Below are positions 1 through 11,049 of a stretch of 64,000 nucleotides of DNA, piece after piece. Each line of letters begins with the position of its first letter. Position 1 is the first letter of the stretch. This DNA comes from Isoetes taiwanensis (Eukaryota; Streptophyta; Lycopodiopsida; Isoetales; Isoetaceae): contig JAJEKV010000040.1 in NCBI GenBank assembly GCA_021234155.1, positions 11,985,072-12,049,071 on the forward strand. Direction: 5' to 3'. The notes below the pieces were generated by a model, which did no database searches, was not told where the DNA came from, and saw only the letters and a list, made by a program, of their open reading frames with translations. A program made the translations under genes and the position numbers.

Positions 1-688
1 ATCGTAAAGCAGTCTGGCGATGGGTATGGGATAAATTGCTTCATCCTAAGCTATCCATTTTATGGTGGCAGATTACTCATAGATGCGTGCGGGTAAACAC
101 TGTTGTTCATCGATTTCGTCCAGAAGTCTCTGTGATCTGCCCTCTTTGCACGCAGAGGGATGAGACAATTGAGCACTGCTTTTTCTTGTGTCACCATGTT
201 CGACTTGCTTGGCAGTGGCTTCTGAGTCTTTTCCATTGTGACTTGAATAGTCAGCAGGTCCTATTGTCAGTCTATCCTAGTTCTTGGGACAAGTTGGCAA
301 AGAGGGCTTTCCACTTAGCATCTGCTTGGATCATCTGGTCCATCTGGAAGAGACGAAATCTCCTCATCTTCAAGGGACAGCTCTTTTCAGATACGCAAGT
401 GCTTAACGATGTCCGTAGTCGCATTGTGAAGGCGTACAAGTGTTCTTCCTTAAAGGATGACATCAAAAGTGTCATTTGGGAGCAATATCTTCAGATTCAC
501 ACCTACTCATAGTAAACAGTTGTGCTCATGGTGATCTGTGTTCTCTGCTTTTCTATGTTATGTATGTGGTAGTGTTGCTCTAGTGGATATCTTCTCCACT
601 GGGTTTTGAGTCCCCCATGTACTCTTTGTATTCTTTTGAGTAATAAAGGTCCACGTTCATCAAAAAAAAAAAAAAAAAAAAAAAAAAA
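1..688 (+). mobile_element. 3' end of an L1-type LINE with poly(A) tail
   Basis: The window opens inside an L1 retrotransposon. Coding sequence is open from base 3 to 512, followed by a short 3' UTR with an AATAAA-like stretch (645-650) and an uninterrupted A-run at 662-688. The coding part matches the end of ORF2 of the full-length L1 at 14470-20637: same order of tryptophans, same zinc-finger spacing and the same 'R-AFHL' tail. The two are related but not identical copies. The left part of this element lies outside the window, so its 5' end and target duplication cannot be checked. Confidence 0.85.
3..512 (+). pseudogene. L1 ORF2 C-terminus, zf-RVT zinc finger (partial at window edge)
   Basis: This is the carboxyl end of an L1 ORF2 protein, the part after the reverse transcriptase that carries the plant zf-RVT (reverse transcriptase zinc-binding) domain. 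Seen: the LWW-ITHRCVRVN start of the domain, then the cysteine/histidine cluster CPLCTQRDETIEHCFFLC, then IWSIWKRRNLLIF typical of the tail. The domain is thought to bind nucleic acid during target-primed reverse transcription. The frame is open to the left edge, so the upstream endonuclease and reverse transcriptase cannot be judged. It ends in a normal stop 150 bases before the poly(A). In the L1 at 14470-20637 the equivalent ORF stops earlier, so this copy keeps the longer, probably ancestral end. Confidence 0.8.
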
Positions 689-2004
689 GGGATTGGTGAG
701 AAGTAATCAAATATGTCAAGGATAGTTTTGAGTTTGAGGTCGAATTAGATTAAAATTTGGAACAATTCTAAGGTTGTTTGTTTTAAGAACACAGAGAAAT
801 ATTCATACGTTGGAAAACCTATTTTTTGCCTCATTTAATAAATTGAATTGATCCTAATTCCATATGAATGGTATGGTTTTGGCGATAGGTTAGTTTTTTT
901 GAACCTTGAAGCTAACTTACTGGCACACATTGTTATACCAAGGCAATTTACTTAAAAAACTATATATTAGATATCTAAAGTGAAATAAATAAATTTGTCA
1001 GGCAGAAGAGTATTTCATAACTTGGAGATACATTGATTTTGTTTTATATGGTTTTGAATAATATCTCAATGAGAAATTTGATGCATGATCGTGTCATTAT
1101 GTAGGCCAATTCCATGAACAACAGCAGGCTGCTCCAAATATGCCAAGCAGCCTTTTGTACAACCATCAGTTCCCTTTCCTGCTAATGCACTCTATTGTTT
1201 TTTACCAAGCAATACAACTGGAATAATACACAATTGCATGACAATCCAGGGCACCTTCAAGATGTCATTATAAAACAGGAACTTCATGCTACTCTAGACA
1301 TATGTAGACAGTCTTCTATACTACTAGTTTCTGGTTTGACTCCCTAGAGGAGAAACCCAAGCTTGGATATGTATCCGTGGCTGATATTAACCAAACCGTA
1401 GTTTCAATGTGTTTGGACATGCCAGGACAAGCTTTTGCACCACATTATTTCTCAGCTTCTGCCTCCTAGAGGAGAAGCTCCAGCATAGATAAATGCTCAG
1501 CTGATGGAAGAGAATGTCCCACATAATACTAATTAAGATGCACCACTGAAGTGGCACAACTGAGCATGGTACTGAAGGGTCATTCCTATAATCTGGCTAT
1601 CAAATTGCTTGCAAAAAGATAAGATATTGGAAAATAAAACGTGTTGGCTATCTAGAAAGTTCAACTTGTTGCACCAGAAACTCCTCTTAAACATAAACGA
1701 CCTTTAACCTACTTTTCAACAATTAGCACTGCATACAAAAGGATCCCAATAAAGTTCCATAGCATTAAGAAAGGAGAGGTCATTCAAACAAAATTTATGC
1801 TTTTCACCTAAATCTTTGACTTGTCTAAATATCTTAAATCATGTATAAAATATTATTGCCTTTTCCAAACTAGCCAGAACAAATTTTCAGCTTGAGTGAC
1901 CTTGGGAAAGGGTGGCATCCAGATATTCTAGTTCATTTGCAAGAACAATACCCTCTTCTCGTAAATCTTGGCAAATAAGTTGAGTGCAAACATTCTTCCT
2001 TTAA
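689..2004. other. AT-rich spacer, no gene recognised
   Basis: About 1.3 kb between the L1 tail and the first LINE-A copy. No open frame of useful length and no recognisable repeat end or RNA gene was seen on either strand. Confidence 0.5.
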
Positions 2005-2011
2005 CTCAAAT

Positions 2012-2990
2012 TTGGCCTGGAACTGTCGGGGTTTCCTGTGGCAGAAGGGCGATAGCCTCAATTCAGTAGCTGTGGACATGGACCTCATCTTCCTCATGGA
2101 GACATGGGAACACCCAGGCCACAGGCTGCCCGATCTGCCAGGGTACCAGCATTTTTCAGTGTTCAATGGTTGTACAGGGAGACGTGGGCAAGGTGGGGTT
2201 GCTTGCTACTACCGGGTAGCCTTGGCACATTTGGTTTCCCTCCAGAAGACCGACAGACATAACTGCTACTTGTGGATCCGAGTGCACCACCCTGGCGGAG
2301 ATCCTCTCTTCCTAGCTGCTTGCTACTTTCCCCATGCAGAGAGTCCCTTCTATCACAGCCACCCGGAGGTGGACAGGATGGACCCGTATGTCGATCTATA
2401 TGATGACATACAGCAGCACAAGCGGATGAGCAGAGTCATGCTCCTTGGAGACTTCAATTGTGGCGGGGTGGAACAGCCATGCGGTTTGGACCCCGGCGCA
2501 TGGCGTCTTTGCGATTGCGTCCCGAGAGGCGGCTTGCACACGGCACTTTCGGATGGCGGTCAGTCACCCGATTCGTGAGACAATTGCTCCTGATGTGCGG
2601 TATCTTTGACCTGCTCATATGCAATGGCCTACCACAATGGCCCTCTTCCCACGGGTACACTTGCAGACATGACAATCACGGCGGCGGAACTAGTGTCGTG
2701 GATTATGTCATAGTGGTCCTGCGAGGGATGTACACCTTTGTCACCATTTTCACGTCGGCACGCGGACGGTCGGGACCGAGGAGGCCGACTTCGGATCACC
2801 TCCCACTCTATGTGAAGTCGGCCCGGCTAGCTACTCACGGCCCCTCGGAAGCATTACCTTGCCGACCTCGGTTGCACTTGGATTATGAGCAGGCGGAGGG
2901 TTACGCTGACATGCTCGCAGAAGCCCTCCCGACGATTCGGGCGGGCCCACACGCTGGAGCAGCAAATCGACCAGCTGGTTGAGCTCCTCG
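2012..2990 (+). pseudogene. LINE-A apurinic-type endonuclease domain, frame-broken
   Basis: Exonuclease-endonuclease-phosphatase fold of a LINE, which nicks target DNA to prime reverse transcription. Seen in order: WNCRGF at the start (the N of the active site), METWEHP (catalytic E region), LLGDFNCGG (D and N) near 2440-2465, then in another frame a VVDYVI strand and SDHLPLY, the terminal SDH catalytic signature, near 2785-2820. The reading frame changes near 2460, so the domain is not expressed as one protein. The minus-strand copy at 13780-13975 has the matching VDYVL and SDHLPLY block, confirming the family assignment. Confidence 0.75.
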
Positions 2991-3625
2991 TAGCGGGGGA
3001 GCGAGACATGTGCTTTGGGAGACCTCCCCACGCCGGAGATCGAGGCGCAACCTTCCCGGCGTAAACGGATGGTTTGATGCCGAGTGTAAGGAACTCAAAC
3101 AGCGCACTCCGCCTCATCGCGGATCGGGACACGCGAGCTCCGGGCCACCAGCCATTACCGTGCCTTCCTCAAGGGAAACAAAGGCAAGCTACGGCAAGGC
3201 ACCAAGGAGAAATGTTCGGCCCTCTTTGGGCCCCGGAGAACTTTACGGCGGGGGTACTCTGGTACTGCAGCCGCGACCCACGGGAACATCACGGCGGTGC
3301 AATGAAAGCGCGACTGCAATGGCTTTATGATCCCCGGGAACACGGACAAATGTGCCCTGCAACATATTACCACCGGTGATCACGAAGATGTCGAAGAGGG
3401 CTGCGGCGCTTTGGCTAATGGGAAGGCGGCAGACTTAGGCGACGCAAAGCCGGAGTTGCTCAAGTGGGGCGGGGCCCATGGTGCCCGATCCTGCGCCTTT
3501 GTTCAGCGAGGCGTTGTAAGAGGGTTTTCCCGGTCATGGACCACAAAGCGGGGTTGTTCCGATCTACAAGGCGGGGACCCACAACTGTCTAGCTAATTAC
3601 CGAACCATCATGGTCATTTCGGTGT

Positions 3626-4937
3626 TTGCCAAGGCGGCGCGGGCATTCTCAACAGCGAGGTAACCGGATGGGCGAGGGTATTGGAAGTCGGGGCACTTAC
3701 CCAAAGGCAAGGCTTCCGACCCGGCATTCGACCATTGATCACATCTTCACACTTAAGGCCCTGGTGGAGGAGAGCAGGAACCGTCGGGAGGACCTGTACT
3801 GCTGTTTTGTGGACTTTGCAAAAGCTTTCGACACAGTACCCCGGGAAAAGTTGTGGGCGAGATTGCACCATCTGGGGCTCCCTATGGATCTGCAGAACGC
3901 AGCTGGTACTGACCGAGACGAGCCGCGGAGCCGCATGCAACCGGAAGGACAGTCATTTGCCAGTAGCATTGGAGTTATGCAAGGTTGTCCTCTCTCACCC
4001 ACACTCTTTGGACTCTACATTGAACAGTTGGAAGCCTGGCTTGCTGCCAATAGGGGGGACGGTATACAGCTCTTGCACCAGGTCATCCGGCAGCTCATCT
4101 ATGCGGATGATGTGGACCTCTTGGCCCATACACCAGAGGGCATGCAGGCACACCTAGATGCCCTGGACACATTCTGCCAGGCGACGGACATGCGTATCAA
4201 CCTGGCCAAGACTAAGGTGGTCCTCATATCCTCCTCACGTCATCCAGCACTTCCGGCACTCACTTATCAGGGGGCAGATGGTAGAGGTCACACCCAGCTA
4301 CAAGTACCTGGGGGTGGAATTTCCGTCCTCAATGTATTGGGATGCATCCATTCGCCTTCGGGTGACCGCAGGTTGGAAAGGCCAGACGCATAATGCAAAA
4401 CAATAGTCATAGGGCGAGTCAGATGACTTGGGCCACCAATCACATTTGTTCCCGCAATGGTGGAGCCAGGTTCTTCAGCCATGGGGTCGAGGTGTGGGGC
4501 CCGGTGGTGTCTTTGGCGACTTGGAACGACTTAGAGCAGGTCCAGAAGGCATTTTTGACGCGGGCACTTGGTGTCAAGCCCTCGTTCCATATCGATCTTG
4601 TTGCAGGAGGCGGATTCATGCCCCGCGGCATGCGGCCCCTCGATAGACACATTGTTTATTTCCAGAAGGTGGCCAGCATGGGCGACACTCGGCTTCCGCA
4701 CTTGGCTTACGCTGTGGCAATGAGCCCGCAACGACTCAGGGCTTGTTGGAGGGACAAGAGAGCCCAGTGGCTGGCGCGCTGGAACGTAGACGCACATAGG
4801 TGCGTCCAGGTGCACAGAGACGCCGGCCGGGATAGGCTGAGGGGGTACTTGGACTCTTGTTTCCTAGGGAAGCTCTGGGACCAGCATGCTCTAGAACAGG
4901 TAAAGATAGCACACTACAAACAGCACATAAACCCCAC
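3626..4937 (+). pseudogene. LINE-A reverse transcriptase and thumb region, broken
   Basis: Reverse transcriptase that copied LINE-A RNA into DNA at the nicked target. Visible motifs: FVDFAKAFDTVPREKLW (motif A, catalytic D), GVMQGCPLSPTLFGLY (motif B), LIYADDVDLLAH (motif C, catalytic DD), then MRINLAKTKVV (motif D) up to about 4230. From 4393 a second frame carries a thumb/linker with VWGPVV and LTRALGVKPS, reaching the hAT insertion at 4938. At least two frame changes (around 2990-3626 and near 4300-4393) leave it non-functional. The same motifs occur in the minus-strand copies at 12454-12835 and 52705-52935. Confidence 0.8.
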
Positions 4938-6166
4938 CAGAGTAAAAATTAAGGACACTCAATATTTTTTATGTTATTATCCATGGGCGATTATTTAGTA
5001 TTTCTAGATTTTTTTTTTTAATTAATATGTGGGCGATTTTTTTTCGAAGAGAATTTATCCTAATCTTAGTGGGCGATTTTATTTGCTTCACGGGTTATAT
5101 TTTGTCACAACTCCAGAAATGCATGTTATATTTCAAAAGCGCACCAAAGGAAACCAAATATCACAGCATTGAACACTTCACATGTGATATGCTCTACTTT
5201 TGATAGTTTTGATAAGGTCTTCAAATTTCCTATGATACTCCTCTTCTAAAGTAAAGGGTAGGAACGTATGCTTGACCAGTTACAACCCAATCTGGATTAG
5301 TCGAATGGTCCAAGAAAAACCTAATTCCCCTCATGAGGCATTATATATATATCATGTATTCCCTCATGGTTACATGTTCGAGATAACATGACAAACGTGA
5401 CATGGAAAAAATCATGTTATATAGCATTCAATAAGCATAAACAGATCTTAATTAAGTATCAGATATCAAACATATATCTTTCCTTTGTGGCAAAAATGTG
5501 TAAGATTACATACAGTTCTGTACATGAAAAAACAAGACAATGCAAAAGCACTCTCATACTTGTAACTTTCTTCACGAAGTTTCCAGAAATTTAAGATCCT
5601 TCACGAAATAATTAAGCAATGGGGAGATCATCTTCAATCCTAAACTTGAACCTGCTAATTTGGAATGCCAAATGACACTAAAACCAAATAAGCTTCAATG
5701 AAAAAAGCATGTAATGCTATTTGGATTCACTATGGAAGCCTACAATGGGTCTCCAGAAGATGAAGCCCTAAAAAAATCTCCGAGGTAATTCAATATGGGG
5801 TTACGAAATTTCAGCTACAAAATCTGCCCAAATCTCTGAAGCCTTAAGCCCTAATTCGAGATTTCTTAATATGGGCATGGTGACAACGGGTGATGGTATC
5901 ACCTCATCAATATTTGTTTTATTGTGGGCGATTCCATTTTCATACAAATGTTTTAAAATCATATATGGGCTAATCCTATTTTACTACGTCGATAAAAAAA
6001 TTACGATGTGGGCGATTGCTTTCTCCGCAAAGATAAAAAGAATCAGAAATGGGCGATTGCAAGCCCGCGAAGTGCAAAACGGATCCTACTAATCTATCAA
6101 ACCCTAATTGAAAAATATTAAAAAAAATAGCCAATTGGCGATTAATCGTCCTTAATTTTTACTCTG
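4938..6166. mobile_element. hAT-type non-autonomous DNA transposon inside LINE-A
   Basis: A 1,229-bp element with perfect 19-bp terminal inverted repeats, CAGAGTAAAAATTAAGGAC at 4938-4956 and its exact reverse complement at 6148-6166. It is flanked by an 8-bp target duplication, AACCCCAC, at 4930-4937 and 6167-6174. Eight-bp duplications and CA-starting ends fit the hAT superfamily. The LINE-A reading frame continues across the site if the element and one duplication are removed (INPT before, VRGP after), so the borders are exact. Inside it is AT-rich with no transposase ORF, hence non-autonomous. GGGCGATT occurs at 4985, 5031 and 5071 on the left and at 5926, 6010 and 6051 on the right, with a variant at 6136: subterminal repeats of the kind hAT transposases bind. 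Confidence 0.88.
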
Positions 6167-6364
6167 AACCCCACCCTGGTTCGAGGCCCACAGCTCTACC
6201 TGCGTTCTCAGTTGCCCATGAAGAAGCGCAGGATCATCGCGTCCATTCGAACAGGGGCCCACCATCTTCGGCTTGAGACGGGTCGGTGGGTTGGAGAGCG
6301 CTACATTCTCTTGGTGCGACCTGGTCTGCCCCTGCACGAGCTACTCAGTACGCCGTCAGTTTGA
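6167..6364 (+). pseudogene. LINE-A C-terminal coding tail after the hAT insertion
   Basis: The LINE-A protein resumes here after the hAT element: YLRSQLPMKKRRIIASIR and GAHHLRLETGRW, ending at a TGA at 6362-6364. The reversed copy at 11500-11650 carries the same segment (YLRTHLPMKRR, then a frame with GAHHLR-ETG-W) and continues into a Cys/His cluster, C-x-L-C with E-D-E-x-H near 11409-11470. That cluster is lost here by frame change. This shared segment proves that the two sides of the hAT element belong to one LINE. Function of the tail is unknown; nucleic-acid binding is a guess. Confidence 0.65.
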
Positions 6365-6628
6365 TCCCTTGTCTCCTACCTCCAGGAGGTTTTGGATCTG
6401 CGGACTCACCTCTGCCCCCGGGCGCCTACCTGAGGTGCTGGGAATTCATGTGTATATGTATATTTGTACAACTGCCAGCAGGCTTGTTGATGCGATGATT
6501 TTTCCCTCCTGGGGGGGGGGGGGTTAATCCGGGTAGCAACGGGCTTGCTGCACCCGTGTAATTTGGGTCCCATAGGCCGATTGGCCTCCGCGGACGATAA
6601 AAGAACCTTCCTTCCTTCCTTCCTTCCT

Positions 6629-9600
6629 ATTACCTTGAATGTGGAGATCGGCCACAACTAGTTCTCCATGTTATTGACAAACTGATATACTTCAATCTCT
6701 GCTATTTTATTGAAGATAAAGATGTATGAGATGTTAAGGAAAAATATAGGTGACAAATGTTATTGCTGATGCATTGCAAACACCATCAAACTCGCCACCT
6801 TAAAAACATCCTAAAAAACCGTAAATAATATTATTTATGATGAACAATGAAAAGTTCGCCTAGGTACCACAACAAGAGAAAAGAAAGACAATACAGAGCA
6901 AAAAGTAGAAAGATAGAAAAAAATTCAGGTGCAGTAAGACAAAAAAATTCGTGTGAGGGTAGGATGGGGGGACAAATGAAACCAGATGATACTATCGAAA
7001 AAATCTCCAAATACAGAACCACGAAAGGAGTAAAAACAAATTCAATATAATATAGCAATGCAAGCAACCAGATGAAAAAAAACTTTTGCATGGGATCCCG
7101 CAATGCTTTAGATTGCAGTATTGGTTCCATTTCCTCAGGTGGCAGATCATGGTGTATCTTCTTGTTGAAGTCTTACTCAATGTCGATTCGTACAGGCCGA
7201 GTCATTGCCGTCCGCGGGTATGATATTCCAACCACACAACAAAAATAAATAAGACGACCCAAAGCGTCGCTCTGAGAAACTGATAAACAAGAACCTTCTA
7301 GAGAAAAACAAGCTAAAAATATATTGTCCTTCACATAAAGTGCCCTAGCTAACAACACATCCCCAATTCTAAAAACCCAATTCGCCATGAGAACAAACTT
7401 TAGAGCAAGGTATGTCATGCTAAAATACCAATGCTCTGGCACCACATAAAGAGAACCCCGTACAAATGAATGCCCATGGAAACCAGAGGGAACAATTCAT
7501 GATGGTTAAATAACGAAGAAAATACGATCCCTACAGTTGATTTCAAATAATGTTGTTGTGTGCCTTTTGATATAGTTTCTAATTCCTATTTTATTGGCCT
7601 TTGCATATAAAGGGCGTTCAATTTAGAAAATGCTTAAGGGGAAATGTAAGCTCAAATGACATAAAACTATACTGTCTGTGAAGCATCGCAAAACCTAGGC
7701 CGCATCACGTAATTCACTCCTCCTTCGCCACCGAGACTAAAGAACCACAAACCCAAATTTTCTTAGATCCATGAACTATGACCCAATACTTGTATATGCC
7801 GTTAAAAACACTCTAATCCATGAAAAGTGTTGCCTTGTAGAGTTACACGCTCCAAGTCTGGCGAAATATACATCTCACAAGGGAAGGTCCCCTGATTAAA
7901 ATTAGTCATTGCACCTGATAATTAAATATATGCATAAGAATCATGAGGATCTTTGGAGGGCTAGAGAATAACATTTCCCCAATCACACCAGTCTATAACA
8001 AAATCAACGATTAATAGTCTGATGGCGCATTCCTCCTAACTCCTGAATTGATGGTAATAGGAGAAGAAATCTGAAGAGGGTATCCAAAAAAGAGGAATAA
8101 CCAAAAATGAATTTTTAGCAAGGAATAACTTTTTGATTACCCTAGGTTTGAACCAGGATTGTATAGCCTTATCTTGCCCAAGCCCTTAACACTAGATTCG
8201 ACACGTGATATATCAAAAAAAGGTGCATTTGCACTGTTTGCTTTAAAATTCATATAAAATCAAAGGTTTAATAATCAGTCAAACCCTTCTTACATATTAA
8301 TATATATGGCAGTCAAGTTGCATGGAAAAAATACCTAAAAATTATGAGAGTTATGCTTAGGTAAATGCTGGGAGTCAAGTCTGTTTTGCTTCATGTTTAG
8401 ATAGAGTAAAACTATTTCAGTAAGAAGATTTTTATTATTTTTGTATTTTTCTTTACGAATTAGAGAGTAAGACACAAAAAACTTCACCTCAATCCGAGGT
8501 CTGAGAAAGGAGATAGGGTTGTTTGAATATGACAGGGTCAGAACTATTGTTTCTGCCATATGAACCAATACTGGTTTTCAAAAAGCTGTTCCCAAATCAA
8601 ATCTCTAACTTTTGTAGGGAAATAAATTTGGATCTAAAATTTTGAATATAAGTAGTAGACAACTTGCTTTATTTAATAAAAATGTCTATTAGCCTTAATG
8701 ATGAGTTTTTTTTTTTTTTTCATTACAAGTGATTGATAACTTATGTCTATATAGAAGTATTGATAACCATGATATGGAATCACCGCAAAAACAGACACGT
8801 AAAAAAAGCACAATTTATTCACAAGAAATCAAGGAAGATTTGTATATCTGAGACCATTACTGGTCCACCCTCTTTTTAAAATTAAGAACTCCCTCATGTT
8901 AATCGGTTCAGTTTCAATTGCGAGATATAAGCACCTCATGAGCTATTCCATTCATTTAAAAATAATTAATGCTCATGATCTTGCGGTTAAAGTAAACTTT
9001 CTAGTGTCCATTCCAAGTTATCTGTTAGATTTACGTGTTCCATGGATTTTATAAACCTATGCATTGAATGGTGAACTCAAAACTTGCATTTTCAAACTTC
9101 TCAAGTTGTGGAAGCAATGCAAAAGAACGAAGACCAAATATAAAAGGCTATATCCATGCAAAATAAAGGTAGACTGCCATGTCTGTTTTCCATTGCTGGT
9201 GCACATGGTTTAGGATCATTCAAAAAGCCAGAACATCCTCGTCTTGATTGGTTTTAAACTCGCCTTAAGAATATATAAATTCCATATATAGTATTCTATT
9301 TGAAAAAATTAGTTACTTGCTAGGATTGCATTATTTAATGGTAATATTGAAGCACAAGCAGATTGAACCTATATGAATCTATATTCACCCTTCCAAAAAT
9401 TTATGTTATAGAAGGTACAAAATCATCATATCATTGTATAAGTGACAAATGAACAATAAATAGAATTAGTAATGATAATTAGAGAGATCTACTTCTATAC
9501 CCAATTCGTCTAATTATGGACTATAATGGTCCATGCCCATTTATATTCAAGTCTTACATATAGTAGTATGTTATTTTTAGCATCAAACTGGAGATCAATG

Positions 9601-11049
9601 TGACGAAGCTTAGATTCATAAAAAGTATAGTCTATCATGAAATACAAGCTAAAGTTCCTATTATTATACCTACAAGAAATTTATCGCGGCGGCCAAGGCT
9701 GTGGCGAACATTTCTCTTACCCACTCACTTACAGTTTGAAAAACTATGTGAATATGGAACAGTCTGTGGTATACCCCCCTTCCAAATGCTCTTCTTGCGA
9801 GAACATTATGTGGTATACCCTCTCTTCTGAATGCTATTCCTACGAGTTTAGAATGGTGTGAACATTTAATATATCCTCGCCAAAGTTGAATTAAAGTTTT
9901 GAAGCATTGTAGTCAAAGATAACATTGTAAGCAATTTCCTATTAGGATGATGGATGAAGCTTGAAACCTTGGTGCTAAAGATTGGGGCTTAACCTTCACC
10001 ATAAGATACCACAATTATTGAGCTTGTTAATCTAATGTGTTGGTTCTATTCAATCTATTCGACAATAGATTCAAAACTTAATGCCACACTTCTGCTTAAT
10101 GGATATTAAAGGGAACTATAAGTCACCATATTAAGGGAATTGAATTCAATGAGGATTCCCTTCTCGAACTGGAACTCTGGGTGCCTTGCAATGCTAGACA
10201 TTATTTGTATGGCAATTGTGTGTGCACTGATAACTACATAACAATGCAAACAAAACAGGTGTAGATAGCATTAATTCGTTAATTAATTGTTATACGTTAT
10301 TACCTGAGGATTACATGTAGATATCCACTCAAATTTTCAAGGAGGTCACAATCCTGCTATTTTTTGGATTAAACTTCAGGTTATATTTCATATTGAGATC
10401 ACAACAACAGCTCATAGAAACAAATATGATGATGCATATTTTGATCATAATTGGATGTCTTTTGGACAATTTGGTGGTTATTTCAAACTATTTAAGCTTC
10501 ACTGCCATGAAATCATTACTAATTTTGAATCTGTTTTTGATAGAATATCTCTGGAACTGCAAGTATAAGCTTGATCTACACTTTGATGATGTTGAAGCTT
10601 CCAAATACATCGGCCTTCCCTTGACAGAACAGCACGTGTTTAGAATTTATCATCAATAATTTTAGCCTAACTGTTAAATGTCCAAAGGTAAATGCTTTAT
10701 TGGAGCCCCATGATCTTGCACCATGTGATTTAAATCGATGATTAGTTTTAATAATTTAAGTTATTGAGTAGAGTAGCAAGTAAATTCAATATCAAAGGCT
10801 AATTGAAAATCATTTCAAAGGTTAATCGAATTGTTCGAATAGAAATGGCCATTTACTATTTGTATGACCGATTACATTACATCAAAATTCTTTAGGTTGC
10901 AAACAATCCGATCATTTATGTATCAATTCCAGATACATGCTTGGAGTAAATATGTATGATTCTCACTTGGTGAATTGGTCCTTTTCAATGCAAACAATGT
11001 TACATTAAATAAAATGCAGCTCGCGTCAAAGCATAGCACCCATCGGAAA
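6629..11049. other. 4.4-kb AT-rich region without a recognised gene
   Basis: No gene could be identified. The only sizeable open stretches are on the minus strand at 7173-7445 (90 codons) with a second open frame downstream to 6831; neither matches a family I know and neither has convincing codon or splice structure. A degenerate duplicated block of about 55 bp sits at 9765-9845 (two versions of a GTGGTATACCC-containing segment). A possible SINE remnant at 8140-8200 is listed separately. Confidence 0.4.
8140..8200 (-). repeat. possible tRNA-derived SINE head (A and B box-like)
   Basis: On the minus strand there is GGTTCAAACCT at 8154-8144, close to the Pol III B-box consensus GGTTCGANTCC. 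About 30-40 bp upstream lies TCTAGTGTTAAGGGCTTGGG, which resembles the A-box part of plant tRNA-derived SINEs. No clear 3' tail or target duplication was found. It could be chance or an old, decayed SINE. Confidence 0.3.

Larger units (their letters stand above)
2005..6628 (+). mobile_element. LINE-A copy 1: non-L1 LINE, split by a hAT insertion
   Basis: A degenerate LINE with endonuclease (2012 onward), reverse transcriptase (3626-4390) and a C-terminal region that runs to 4937 and resumes at 6167. Its 3' UTR holds a G-run and a conserved block ending GCGGACGATAAAAGAA, followed by (CCTT)n at 6606-6628 instead of poly(A). The same 3' block occurs reversed at 11071-11110, which defines the family. 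RT motifs (FAKAFDTVPREKLW, GCPLSPTLFGLY, YADDVDLL) differ from plant L1 and recall RTE, CR1 or Dualen-type LINEs; the clade was not resolved. The left boundary is approximate because the first recognisable residues are already inside the endonuclease. Confidence 0.8.

Noticed and set aside
4393..4998. 201-codon ORF as an intact protein
   Set aside because: Its last 20 residues are translated from the hAT element that starts at 4938.
7173..7445. 90-codon minus-strand ORF as a gene
   Set aside because: Single isolated frame, no similarity recognised, no splice or promoter support.
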